Assembly: GCF_910592395.1 (NCBI RefSeq)
Contig: NC_088323.1
Span: forward strand, 7,688,001 to 7,752,000
DNA from: Lineus longissimus
Taxonomy: Eukaryota; Nemertea; Pilidiophora; Heteronemertea; Lineidae
Direction of reading: 5' to 3'
Length of the DNA: 64,000 nt
Positions 23,814-36,400 of this stretch are shown one piece after another. The notes beneath the pieces are model-generated. The model saw only the letters and a list, made by a program, of their open reading frames with translations. It was not told the DNA's origin and ran no database searches. The translations under genes and the position numbers were made by a program. Every line of letters begins with the position of its first letter. The stretch's first letter is position 1.

Positions 23814-26800
23814 GTTAGATAGTAAAACTACCCGAGTGATATGCCTGAGAGAACAACACACATTATTGTTATATCTTCGGTCAGGGAACCCACAAAGAGA
23901 GTTCCTGGTGTAGTTTATGTGGAGTGCTTCAATAAGGTGTAACAACTATCAGTGTTTCCAATATATTTCAGTGTTCCCCTTTCGTGTTCCTTTTCAGGGA
24001 TAAGGCGATCACTAACCTAACATCAACTTCGAGGCCTGACTTATTGTAGGGGAAACACACACAAACAGTAACACACACACAGACATTGATTTGATTTGTC
24101 GGCTTTATATGTGTTGATCACTGAATGTACGTTGTTGGTGGGGCAGAGCAAAGTACAGTAATAATGCGAACAGTTACTGAAGTCATCATCAATGGCCTAT
24201 CTTCGCACTAGGGTTTTTCACTGCGTTTTGGAATTTGCTAACGACTTCCATGCACATGCATTATATTTGAGCCTAATATGCAAGGCCACGTATAATTTCT
24301 GTGGACAGTGTAAATCGCGGTGTGACACACTAATGTGGAGGCAGCCTCTGACCTAGTGAAAATAGAGATATGGCAGCAATATCGCTCGCTACAGTTCTAG
24401 TTTAGTGGAAGCGTGAGTAAGTCTACCTTTGATAATTTGCAGGTCAGATTCAAACTAGAATCAGTTACCGCTAGATCTCCCCACCTACTTATTTCTGCGA
24501 TTCGTGAAAAGTTTGCACGATTTTTGTTTTGGTTGGTAACGAATTATCTGTCGGATTTGCCAATCAAAAATAATTTTTCGAAGTTTTCTTTTTTCGTGAA
24601 TCTTGATTATTTGGGTAGACCGTGAAATAAGGAGTAGGCAAGAGATCAGTTTACAATAAGATACAATATTTGAGTTCTGAATGACGCAGCGTATACGAGT
24701 GAGGGTATATTAGTACATGTAGTAGTTAATCGTTGATTAACCTTTTTAATAATTGAAAATAATAACTAATAACTGACAAACAAAAATAACGATTTGTCAT
24801 AAATGCCAACATCCTAATTAATTTGTTACTGCTAAAACCCGCAGCAGACGAAGGGGTGGCATAATTAAAAAGCCCCATGGTACCGCATTCCGGATTTTTT
24901 TCCTTAACTTTTGGTCGTTTTGCAGTCTGCTTTGTGGCTTCGGTCATGTTAGTGCTTTTCCGAATCACACAAGCAACACTGCCAATACAAAATGTTTTCT
25001 TTCTTTCTCATGGTATGCATCATTTATTGATGCAACCATGGGAAAAGCACGAAAAGGGTTAAAGTGGCAATTGTTACCAATGGAAAGCATGGATCTATAG
25101 TCCTCATTGCAAGACAGTATTGCTTATTGAAAACGTTACTCGATTTCAAAACTACCGAGGCTATTATTTTACACCCCTGTAGTTGACGCTCATTCGGGTA
25201 TCCACTCAAGCCTCTTCTCCGAAAGTTTTCTCCAACCGATTCGCGTCAATTTCCCTAGAATTATTGATATGGTTATGCGCCATCAATTCAAACGCATGGC
25301 GAAGAGTGTGTGGTGACTCCCATTTTGTGCGCAGATCGTGTAAGATTTTGAGAACTTGGATTTTGTCTATGTAGACACAAAGAATATGATAAGCGAGTTG
25401 GAAAAGCTTGAAGGGCTTCTACGGTTGTTTTAGTGTGTGTTTTTTTAATATTCATCTTTAGAGCAACAGTAGAAGACTCCAGACTCTCCTTAGTTTGACT
25501 GGCACGCGTTCATCCAGAACTGCCTCTAATCAACTGATCTGGTGGATCATGAAATCTGCCAACTATAAGGGGAACTCATTTTGCGTGACATCATATGAAA
25601 CAATTCCTCGAACACGATCCAATTACAAGCGAAGGAATTAAATGACGAGCGACTCCAAGTAATTACTTTTTGTGCATACCTGATGTATACGGTGTAAAAT
25701 TTAGCTATTTTCATAAGTGACAAAAAAACATAAGGGGTCATAATAGTTATTCCTACCTCACCACATTACCTAGCTCGAGGGAGTAGTGGCAAGGACCCCT
25801 GGTGTCATCAGGAAGAATGGTCTGGGGAGTGATGTAAATTAAATTGGTCGATTTTAGGCCAGCTTGGTTGGTTTGTGCAATCAAATCAACTAATGTCTCA
25901 ACTGTCTTGATTTTGATGATTATTCATTTAGATTTTATGATTCACTGTGTTGTTCATCTCGAAGAGATTCCTTTCCAGATGGTAGAGCCCACAAGTGAAG
26001 AGATTCCTTTCCAGAGGTAGCACCCACAAATAAGAAGTTACAATACTTAAGACCTGGCATTTGCACACTTCATCCATTTATTCATGATAGCCAGTATTAG
26101 TATCGTGGTATCGTGCAGATGGGGGTGGGGGGTGGTTGTGACATTCTCCATGTCTGGTTTTGGCAGTGTCTGCTTGTCTGCTTGTGACAGTGTCTCTATG
26201 TCTGGCTGTGGTAGGGCTTTCAGGTCGATGTCTCTATGATCAGCCATGGCAACAAGATTTTATCCTGCTGCGCTTTCTGATTGAAAACTATAGGACCAGA
26301 GAAAAATACCAAAACACATTTCAACTTTCAATATTTACATTCAAAACCTTTACTTTAGTCTGCCTACAAATTAACAAAGCTTTTTAACAGTATATTTATA
26401 AACAAAAGCACAGCAAACATTTGAGCAAGTGCAGAACCAAGTACAACAAACTACAATACTGTACATATAAATATGTGCATAAATATCACAGTGTGAGGAT
26501 AAGGATGGGGTACATGAACTGATACACCATAACAAAAGTGGACATAAAATGTAAAGTTTAAACCGAAAAGACGCATTTTATTATTATTTTGCCCTCATCA
26601 TTCACTGGGAGGGAACAAAAGATCCGTTTAACGAACAATTAAATTGGTTTGGCCTGAGGGCAATTTTGTATCCATGATAAATCATCACGAATACTGAAGT
26701 ATATCATCACTATAAAATATTGACCAATCATACGAAACAGAATCTGAAGGGGAGAGGAAAGAAGGGACCTTCGTTTGTTGACCCCAACTATGAAATATTA

Positions 26801-27238
26801 AGTAATTGCAACCCTCACCAAGAAGGATACCCCATCATTTCTGCAAGGCTGGAAGATGCACGGTTGTGACATGACAGGCACAGAGCTAACAGCCTTTAGA
26901 AATTACATGTATAGTAGCAGGGTTACAAAACTGACAGAGCCATGCTAACAACACTGGAAAATTGGTCTTAGCTTGTAGTATTCTCTGGCAGTTGTGACAG
27001 GAGTTTGTTGCATTTGAAAATGGGCAAGTAAAATTCCGGTAATTTTAATACTTTACGCATCAAATGGGCCAATCATTGGGGCAAATGCATTGACTTTGAC
27101 CGTTCTGGTGTTGGATGGACTGCAGCAAGTGATTTTGATTAAAGGCCATATATCTAGGTTTTTTTCCATTTTCTGCTGTAAGACGATTTCAAAAGTGTAC
27201 CTAACACTTTATACAATACAGAAAACCAAATGCAATTA
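23814..27238. other. Intergenic, no gene recognised
   Basis: No supported gene is seen. An imperfect direct repeat of AAGAGATTCCTTTCCAGA lies near 25963-26015. The rest looks unique or too decayed to name. Confidence 0.4.
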
Positions 27239-27416
27239 CAGTGGAACCTCCCTTAGCGGACACCTCTCTATTAAGGACAACCTCTCTGTTAAGGACACTA
27301 GTTTTGGTCCCAAATTGGTTGTTTCCATTGAATTTGATCTCTCTAATCAGGACACCTCTCTATTAAGGACAGCACTTGTCAGTCCCATAGGTGTCCTTAA
27401 TAGAGAGGTTCTACTG
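27239..27416. mobile_element. Tc1/mariner-like MITE, copy 2 (TA target site)
   Basis: It begins CAGTGGAACCTCCCTTAGCG and ends in GGTTCTACTG, flanked by TA at 27237-27238 and 27417-27418. It is homologous throughout to 9767-9933 and non-coding. Confidence 0.8.
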
Positions 27417-27623
27417 TAGCTCCATCCATTTTGAAGATATAGCCAATTATGTGTTTGACAACTTGATTACCTAATCAGGCTAGCAACTGGCTTGTTAGAG
27501 CCAGGCGGCGGGTTCAGCAAAAGTTGTGATGTAGATCAGGTTATCTGTACATGTCATGCAATCATAAAAGCAGGAGGGCCTTAATTAATTATGCACACCT
27601 GGAAGTAATGTGTTTCATTCACT

Positions 27624-27974
27624 ATGGTGTATTGTGTGGCTCCGAATTGTGTCAAAGCTAGCACAAAGAACAATCGAACGACGGATGGGACCCATTTTCA
27701 TGAATTTCCAAAGCCAGTTGAACGAGAGAGGAGGAAGCTGTGGATTCGGAAGTGCAAACGTTTGGAGTGTTGGAAGCCTGGGCCTTCGGCCAAACTTTGC
27801 AGTGATCACTTTATCGATACGGATTATCACATGAAGCCGGATATCTGCATCCAACTGAATATTAAATGCCACTTGTTAAAAACAGCTGTTCCAACCATGT
27901 CAATTGCATTTAATGCCCGAGGCTGCGGAGGTCGGTTGTTATACATAATGTGTAGGCCCTATTGGGGCCTGTGA
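27624..27974 (+). CDS. THAP-type zinc finger protein or exon
   Basis: The frame opens MVYCVAPNC and shows the THAP C2CH signature: Cys4 and Cys9, FHEFP near residue 29, a W in RKLWIRK, LCSDHF giving the last Cys and His, and AVPT near residue 88. THAP domains bind DNA and occur in regulators and in P-element-like transposases. The domain is complete in about 90 residues. The following 26 residues look non-conserved, so an intron after AVPT is possible, or this is a lone exon or relic. No transposase body is visible downstream. Confidence 0.65.
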   Translation: MVYCVAPNCVKASTKNNRTTDGTHFHEFPKPVERERRKLWIRKCKRLECWKPGPSAKLCSDHFIDTDYHMKPDICIQLNIKCHLLKTAVPTMSIAFNARGCGGRLLYIMCRPYWGL

Positions 27975-28104
27975 TACCGCATAGTGTCTTCTTGTGTTCA
28001 AGCCATAGCAAGGTGACAGCGACACAGGTCAGTGTCAGTGACAGCCACTGTCAATGACAGATTATTGTCATCTGACATCTAGGCCTATCTAACGTTGCAC
28101 GGCA

Positions 28105-28475
28105 TTATATCGTCACGTCAAGATGATTGTGCATAATACCGTCACTTTTCAATAGTAGTTCAGCGTCATGACATAACTGGCGATACAACACAGACGAGGC
28201 GAAACAATATTGTGCAACATTAGTCTGTTCAAAAATCATACATGTTATGCATCTGCAACCATCTATCAATGTCTTCTTTGCTATATCGGCAGGTCTGCCA
28301 TGCAAATTGATTAACCACAAATTCTAATCACTTTCGTCCGAATGATCACTCTCATTATGATCTAGTGATATTAATGGCTCGAACATGTACGGCTCAACGT
28401 TTAAATATCCTTCTGTATCGACCAAAACATCCTCAAATTCACTGCTCTCACTCTCTGAACTGCATGCGGAAGCCA
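28105..28475 (-). pseudogene. Minus-strand ORF pair with PYMFEP motif (P2X7-C-terminal-domain-like protein?)
   Basis: The first frame runs from an ATG at 28475 to a TAG near 28326. It is very acidic and Ser-rich (ACSSESESSEFED), with VEPYMFEPL in the middle. To my memory a PYxFEP motif after an acidic start marks invertebrate and fish proteins whose C-terminus resembles the P2X7 ballast. A second frame (28318 to 28105) follows, with CRCITCMIFEQ. The two are separated by a stop or an unseen intron. They converge on the THAP frame at 27624. The assignment is weak. Confidence 0.3.
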
Positions 28476-29187
28476 TCTTGCTTTGTTCTGACTGGCCTGA
28501 TCTACGTCATCAAAAAATCCCTAGCGGCCACATGTGGAACTAATCTAAAGTTGTGTGTGGTGGGAAATTCAAATAGTTTAAAATTGAAAATTGAAATAAC
28601 TAAATAATGACTTTATTATTAGAATTTTTTTAATGTCTGGGATCTTGTTTTTTTAACCCTCAACATATTTCATGAGTATCAAGCATGTTTTCAAACCTTG
28701 ATATATGGCCTTTAAATACTGCAACAGTTATTAAGCCTTTTTTCCTGTCATAAAAGAACAAGAATTTCTTTGACAAAGCCCATTGGGCAGATAGCAGACA
28801 TTATATGAATGTATCAGTAGGATCACCAATGAAAAAGTAAAGAGAACTCATAAGATAAAGAACACTGTGGAGGGTAATTGCATTAAAACACCTGCCTAAA
28901 GGGAGTTGAGAAGCCCCTCCAATGCGATACTCATTAAGTATGATCTGATATGGGTTGCACAAACTAAAAAGACCCTATAGCTGATATGAAGTATGCATGA
29001 CAAGATAGATCAAAAAACATGTGAGAGATCCAAAAGAAGGCGGTGAAGGAAATTCTTGGTAGTACTGCTATAATGGAAGACCACCACAAGGGCAGCCAGG
29101 TGGCCATCTCGGATTTCAGAGCAGAACCAACATTGGTAAGGCACCTCTCCCACCCCACCCAATCATGCCACAGAATTGAAAGCCTAT

Positions 29188-29848
29188 TGCTATGTTCACA
29201 CCTAATGCGCTTTCAAACCGCTTTCCGCAAAACGCCCTACGGAAGGCGCTTTCGTTACCACGGGTGGCGTCACACTACAAATTAAACCGCTTTCGATTCG
29301 CATTAAAACACGTCACACTCAATGCGCATTAACAACGTGCGACATCTATGATAGATCAATGGAACTATCAGATGGGGTGAAGGTCATTCATGCCAATATG
29401 GATGCGCCCATGAATCGAGATGTAAACATGCCGAACGCGATTAACTTTCATCAGTTACTACTTTTCATGGTGATATCCTGGAGAAGGTTACAGCAAATCA
29501 GGCGTAGACGAATGTTAAGAATTCGGAAAATGAACAAAAATGAACGTAAAAGCTGATCGACAAGCACAAATGCTTTCCCCATGCGATAAAACGGAAGTAC
29601 TGCACTGCGCAAGCGCTGTTCGATCTCAACGCGCTCAATGCTTAACGCGAATTAAAGTGGGTCACACTTGTAATTGTGATGCGCGTCAGTTATATCGCTT
29701 CAGCCAATGCGCATTAGAAATGCGGTTTCGCTAAAGCGGCTTAGTTTTGGTTTAATGCGCATTGAGTGTGACGCGTTTTAGCGACTTAAGGCTTTAATGC
29801 GCATTCGATGCGCATTAAAAGGCTAGTGTGAACACAGCAATTGTCTTA
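29188..29848. mobile_element. Foldback DNA transposon remnant, Harbinger-like
   Basis: Inverted ends GCTATGTTCACACCTAATGCG and the complement of GCTGTGTTCACACTAGCC bound the element. Near both ends are many copies of AATGCGCATT-like words. An internal frame at 29359-29556 ends in a basic stretch (RRLQQIRRRRMLRIRK) like the start of PIF/Harbinger transposases, but no catalytic part is present. A clear target duplication was not found. Confidence 0.5.
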
Positions 29849-30201
29849 TTCATCAGTTACAGTCCGGAATGCATGAGCCAGGATGGCCACTTGGAAACCA
29901 TATTGGATATGGGGCAACTAGTTCTGCAGTTACAATCCGGAATGAGAAAATCAAGATATCAGATTGGGCCGAAAATCACTAGGCACCTACCCAGCTCCCA
30001 CAGTAATATGAAACAAATCCGACCATCCATCGGCGAGTAATCAAGTCAGTCCCAGTTTATAAAAACATTAACTTGTGTTCCTCAAACATGGAGTAGATGC
30101 TGGGCAAGAATCGGGCTTTGATAAATGCAGCTGTCGGGAAGTTCCACATCAGTCTGGTGCTTGTTTCAGAGATTTCCCTTTATTAGCAATTAAACAACGT
30201 T

Positions 30202-30811
30202 TTGTTCATGTCGGTCAATCGTGTTCAAAAGAAAAGGATGCGCATCAGAAATATCAGGAGAAACCCTAATATTCAACTGGTTCCAACTTCCAATGTCGAA
30301 GCATTTTTATTGTCTTGTCCACGGGATGTGCACCTTCCAAAAGGTAGCAAAACACAGGTTAAGATAAAGTCCCCGATAGTCCCGCGGCAAAAAGGGAAGT
30401 TTCTTGCAGCCCTAAGACGATACATCAACATGTACTTTGCCACTGCAAAGTTGGAGACGCGTCATGGCAGCGATACAACAATAAACCAGTGCGAAAAGCT
30501 TACAGCATCTCAAAGGATTGGTGCAAATTGTCTCCCCCTGTCAGAAGGCGTCATACAACATTTTAAAAAGAATCTAATAAGGTCTAAAATAACTTCAACT
30601 GGTGACTGCCTTCTTTGGGGTGGGAAAACTACCTCAAAAGGTTAGGGCGCTTTTCGGTGCACATTTTCTCACAAAAGATATAAGGTTTAAGGTCCATCGT
30701 TTCCTCTATTTCATTGAAGACAATTTTTCCAATTATGACAAGTCAACAAAAATCGCCGTTTTGGTTTGGGAATCAACCATTTACTACTACCGACATCCAC
30801 ACACCAAGTGA
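30202..30811 (+). pseudogene. His-Me (HNH) nuclease-like relic, copy 1
   Basis: A 147-codon frame ends in GDCLLWGGKTTSKG followed by a stop at the position of the usual tyrosine. Further frames continue with GAFRCTFSHKRYK and, after a shift, HRFLYFIED. Together this follows the His-Me/HNH_3 pattern (C-x-x-W-x-G ... G-Y-G-x-F ... H-R-x-x-Y) used by phage and protist homing endonucleases and some animal proteins. At least one stop and one frameshift break it, so it is not functional as read. Copy 2 is at 30985-31233. Confidence 0.4.
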
Positions 30812-30918
30812 AACAGTGAGCAAAACAGTGTGCAAACGTGCCACCATTGTTTACAGACGACGGACACACGCACGACAGACAAGACGTGACGACATAAGCT
30901 CACTCGGGTGAGCTATAA
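30800..30918. repeat. 3' end of the GACGAC/GTGAGCT repeat family
   Basis: It has AACGTGCCACCATTG, scattered GACGAC-like words and the hairpin AGCTCACTCGGGTGAGCT. It separates the two nuclease-like copies. Confidence 0.5.
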
Positions 30919-30984
30919 ACTGCAGATTTTGTTATTTTTCTACAGTAATACTGGCAGTGTGGCAGTTTAGCAAGTATCAAAGTG

Positions 30985-31233
30985 GGAAAGCTTACAGCAT
31001 GTCTCAAAGGACTGGTGCATATTGTCTCCCCCATCAGCAGGCTTCGCACAACATTTTTAAAAGAATCTAATAATGTCTAAAATTACTAAAACAGGTGATG
31101 GCTTCTTTGGGGTGCAGAGACTACCTCTAAAGGTTACGGTGCTTTTCGGTTCACATTTTCTCACAAAAGATATAAGGTTTAAGGTCCACTGTTTCCTCTA
31201 TTTCATTGAAGACATTTTTTCCAATTATGACAG
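30985..31233 (+). pseudogene. His-Me (HNH) nuclease-like relic, copy 2
   Basis: This block is a direct duplicate of about 30494-30742. Here the frame keeps the GYGAF tyrosine (SKGYGAFRFTFSHKRYKV), but the upstream cysteine position is altered and a frameshift again precedes the HR...Y part. The two copies have therefore decayed differently. Confidence 0.4.
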
Positions 31234-31684
31234 GTCACTCCATGTCAGTCACACCAGTAGCGAAACAACTCAACTTAGTTTCCGAGAAGATAACACCATT
31301 CTATGTTCTGTTGTAACAGAAGGACAAGAAGGCCAACTATGATGCTTCTCACTCACCAAGTAAGCAAACGGTATAAGTTGATGCGGTATGTGAACAAGCG
31401 AAGAAAAGACAACGAAGCAGAAGCGACAGGTTCAGCCCATTAACATGGGGACGTCAACATCAACACTGCCCACACATACGCTTTCAGGCGAAGTTCATTC
31501 ATCGCTGATTAGGGATCCAAGCAACACCACTCCCTTGTCTGTCATTGTTTGCAGGTTTTCCGACAAGTCAACAAATGAACACATACTTTGCTGACTGATG
31601 CGATGATTTCTAAAACTGAAGAAAAGTGAATAAAGAAAAACTAGGTGTTTAAAAATCTGCATTTGATTATTAAATTTTCTTAAT

Positions 31685-32740
31685 GAAATGGCCAGAGCCA
31701 TTGTGCTCACCTCATGTGGAGGAAAGATGGATAAAGAGCATGGTATTGTGTAATGTAGTGTTAGGTTTGATGTAGGTCCAAGCAATTACAATTTCCCCAA
31801 AATGGCCAATTTACAGTACATTCGACCTCTGTGACCTTGAAAAGTAGGTCAAATCAAAGAAGACCCGGGTGACACATTGAATGGTTGTTAGAATTAGATG
31901 TACCTATGATATAAAATTGGTGCCAATCGGGCAAGTAATTACTAGGAATAATGGCATTTTGAAGAATTTAGGATTTGGTCCTTTCCCTGGAGGCCAAACG
32001 GCAAATCAGATCGCACCAAACTTCGGTACCTGAGATCACCTGACCAAGGGGTACATGTGTGGTTAATTCGTGATCAATAGTCATTGCAGTTAAGAAACGT
32101 GCCATAGTTACGGCCTGACGGCCAATTTACGCCATTTGACCTCTGTGACCTTGACAAGAAGGTCAAATTAAAAACCTGTGTGACATATACTGTATGGTGG
32201 TTAGATGTACCCATGATATCAAATTGGTGGCAATCGGGCAAGAATAATCACATTTTTAAGGTTTTTGGATTTTGCCCCCTGGTGGTCAAGTGGGGAATCA
32301 TATTGGACCAAACTTCGGTCCTGAGATCAACTGCCTAAGGGGTAAATGTGTACCAAATTTGGGATCAATAGTCATTGCAGTTTAGAAACGTGCCATCGTT
32401 ACATCCTAACGGCCAATTTACACCATTTGACCTCTGTGACCTTGAAAAGTAGGTCAAATAAAAAACCCGTACGATATGTGATGAATCCTTGCTAGGAGTA
32501 CCTACCATAACATTTATTTTTATTGAAAACGGATCATAAATAAGACACATATCACACGTTTTATGTTTTAAGTTTTAGCCCCCTGGTGACCAAGTCATGA
32601 ACCAGACCGGATCGAAATTCAGTGTCAGAGTACCTCTGACCTAGGAGGTCATGTGTACAAAGTTTCAAGTTCATAGCACAAGCGGTTAAGAAACGTGCCA
32701 CACAGGATACGGACGACGACGATGACGACGATGACGACGC
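31685..32740. repeat. AGGTCA-rich interspersed repeat with three ~300-base units
   Basis: It starts ATGGCCAGAGCCATTGTGCTC. It contains three degenerate tandem units marked by GACCTCTGTGACCTTGA at about 31824, 32137 and 32428, each followed by AGGTCAAAT, a segment on an aqueous word pattern (GGCAATCGGGCAAG in the first two) and TGCCCCCTGGTGG-type sequence. It ends with AAGAAACGTGCCAC and GACGACGATGACGACG. No coding region is seen. Confidence 0.65.
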
Positions 32741-32901
32741 TTCTGGGTTCGGATGTTACCCGACTACAATGTTTTAGCAATTTCCCGGTAATGCGTGTAG
32801 CCGTCGGAGAAAAATTGCGCAGTCGACTTGCCAATACGACGCCAATCCGATTGTGGCGCCAAAATGTAGCAAAATTAGGTACTATGTCTGTTCGTCTGCT
32901 A

Positions 32902-33035
32902 GGGAATTCAAGGTTCTATAGGCGTACGCTCGTACAGGGGGAGGGGGTATGAGGCAATGCGTACAAGGTGCATACAGGGGGGAGGGGTGTCTCAAAATTG
33001 GCATTTTCGTGCGTACGTACTTAATGGACGCTCCC
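32902..33035. mobile_element. Short MITE (GGGAGC...GTACTTAATGGACGCTCCC), copy 1
   Basis: The right end GTACGTACTTAATGGACGCTCCC and an eroded left end are inverted copies. The centre has AGGGGGAGGGGGT and CAAGGTGCATACAGG, shared with 43577-43710. It lies about 0.4 kb beyond the stop of the CW-PWWP-ARID gene. Confidence 0.65.
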
Positions 33036-33427
33036 TAAGAGAAGGTCTCATAATCTGTACTCCCTAAGATTATTTGCTCCATAATAACATAAATAAACTA
33101 CCAAATTTTTGTCCCCTAGTATTTTTGCGAGACACTAAAATTTCTAAAACCTGGTTGATGGTTTTTTTTGTTTTCCAATCAAACAATTTTTTTCATAACG
33201 GTACGGCTTTTTGACCAAATAATTCATGATTGAGCTCAGTTTGGTTATTTTTCGTGCCTATATGGTACATTTTCAATAGTAATACCAAAGCTTTTTTAAA
33301 GATTTATAACATTTACTGTGCATTGAAATAAAACCAAGTTAAAAGTCTCACATAGCCCTCTGTCTTCGAACGAAGATCAATAAACCAGTCGCTGAATCTT
33401 TGCAGCAATAGTAGATTTAAAAGCACA

Positions 33428-36400
33428 TCACATCCACTCCAGGGGAACATGGTCCATTTCTTCAAACACTTGTTCCATGACCTGCATCTCGTGGAACAGT
33501 GCGTCATCAGCAGAGCCAGACTCAGAATCAATCCCATCAAATACCGGCACAGTTTGGGCAGCCTCTTCTGCAGAAAACAGCAGAAAACATGTAATTAATG
33601 AGCAAAATAGATCAACAAGCTTGTTCCAGGCATGCACCACAGTAATGAAACCAGAGAGAATGGCAGCAATTTGCTAAGCTGCCACATCATTCCACTAACT
33701 GTAAACCCCTTTGTGAGAGTTTAAGGGAGTCAGAACTCGATATTAATAACCGCCCCAGCAAATCAATGCATCAACATGATAAACACCATAAACAATGGAT
33801 TGCATGTCCGAACTCCACGTCATAGGCCTTAGTGGGAATATTTAAAATTTCTGATAGATGGACTTTTTACAATCAAAATGAAGGTGTTCCATCCTGAAAT
33901 CATGAATAGGGGACATCCTCTGAACTCTATTTTTTAACAAGAGGCCCAAGGGCCTGGCGCTCAGCTGGATGACCTAATAACATAGGACTGAGAGTGTAAA
34001 GTAGTAAATATCGGCTTTATACTACTGTTTGAAGGTCAAGAGAACACGTTATACCACTAAGATTTCCAATGCAGAGCTGCCAGCTGGATGAAATATGATT
34101 GAACTAATCAGCCATGGTATGTAAATATAACAGGAGGCAACGGAATATATCCCTAGTTCAGTATGTTGTATCGGTAGCTTTACAGAAAAGAAGTGTCAGA
34201 GAGGATGAGACTTCTCCATGGACAACTGTGGTATGTCCAGGCTGGGTTGTACAGCACAAGGATACAAAATGCTGTCTGTAATTGAGAGGTATCCTGATTT
34301 AACAGAGGTCAAAATAAATAGAAATGACCAGTTTGGGACTAACACCACTGTCTTTTTTTTAATAAGGTAAAGATTACAGGAGTCAACAAAATTAATTTTA
34401 TTGAGAGAAATTGACCTGTCCTGCAGGTGGTTGGAATTTACAATAAAAAGGGTCATGACATTGTGCTCTACTGCATATCCCTAGTAAGTCGATCTATCCT
34501 TGGCGCAGACAGGTTCAAATTGGCTACATCTTGAATAGATTGAATTGCGATGAAAATCTAATGCAATAAAGGAGCAATATCGAAGAGACAAATTAATCAA
34601 ACCAATTTTCCACAGACTCGGACCCTGAAATGGCGTGATGTATGCGTGCATAAAAGTATATCAATTGGTCCGATAAAGATGATGAGGCAATGTCAATATG
34701 CCTTCTTCCTTAGTCAGCAATATGCCCCTTTTTATACGGAGAAGAAGGAGAACCCAGATAGGCCTTCACATGTCGGCTTCCAAATGGCTCGAACCAACTG
34801 TACTATCACTACTATAAATTTAAAATGCGTGCTCCTCCTTCATGTAGCAATGTCTTGGCCAAAAAGGCACTTAGGCGACAGGCAAGCTAGAAGTTCAGCA
34901 AAGTGAGGAGCTCCTTGGTAAGGCCATGTCAGGTTCCGCACACCTCTTCATATACATCAAGTATTGAAAGTGTGGTGAGCACATAAAAAGACCATGGTCA
35001 CCTTAATTTGAAAATCCCTTCATAATCAAGGGCTACCTCTGACTTAAACAGCACCCATAAACAATTGACCACCAATTTGACCCCAGCTCCTAACTGCGGG
35101 AAAACCCAAGTCCAGCAACCAAAAGTACCAAAAATACATTTTTGTTTACATTTGAACTGCACACATGCGTTTGTTTACAATTTCATTTCCCGCGAAATCT
35201 CGAAAATCAGGTGACCTGCAATCGTGGATTGAAAATAACATTCAGCAGGGTTCAGCAGGTCAGCAGGTATACCGGCTGTTCCAATCATCCCCCTACAGCC
35301 AGCTGTTCAAAAGGTAATGTTATTCACCCCACAGGGAGTGCAGGTAATTGATTAAGCCCCTGCATAACTTAACACTATAACAGCAATGGCTTGGCTTCTG
35401 TGGTAAGGAGAATTGACAGTTTTTTTACGGGAGTAACATTATTGTGTTGCTTAAAACGTCTACTTTTTACTCATGTAAGAATCGTAGTACTAATAATAAC
35501 TTCAACTTATTTTCCGGTTATGATAACACAACACGCATCTTTATGATCATGATCTTTCTCAAACTAACTGAATGACCTAATCGCCTTGGACGCACAACCA
35601 CATATCAATCCGCCCCGACGATCAACAACAAAGTTTTCGTGCTTTTAGCTGTCAACATCAATGGCTATAATATACTCCTGCAGAATAGTAGAATTAATAG
35701 AACTAATTTCCGATGTTTCCAATAGTTTGAACACAAATCAGAACATCACCCATCAGCTGGACTCAGATCTGCATAAATTACGATAAATAATGAGGTCGTC
35801 GCTTCAATTTCGCAAAGAAAGTTGACTCCATTCGAAGGTTGTTTTGACCAAATTCCGTTGAACTCATCGTTATGAGGGCATTTGAACACATTCTCGTTGA
35901 TCTTTTCTATAAACGTGTGAAGTTTCGTACCAAAATACATTTCCGTAAAGGCTTAAATAAGAAAATTTGTCACTTACAAATCATCGCTCCGGTAGAAATA
36001 AAAAGGTCGCCGCCATTTTCTTGATGATAGTTCTCCAGGTAACCTCGGCGGGAAATTTAAAGCGGGGTCATCCGGGGTCAAACAACAGTTTTGCTCACTA
36101 CCGCCAACTGGTGATATAAATTGACACTAATCTATTTTATATCAAAACTTCTGTATCATGAAGACCTTTTCAACTTTATTTCAAGCTTTTATCTGCTGGA
36201 ATAGAGCGTCAAAAATTTTTCATTTACGCATTTTGCCCCCTGGGGAGCTGAATTTGAGTCGAATCGCCCAAAATTTTTTCCGTAAGCAACATTTTCTGCG
36301 GTGTTTATAAGCAAGACTAGATTTGAAGTGCCTCGGTTGTATGATTACAAAATGCCCAACTTTGTCTACAGATGGCTGGATGGAAGGATGGATGGAAGGA

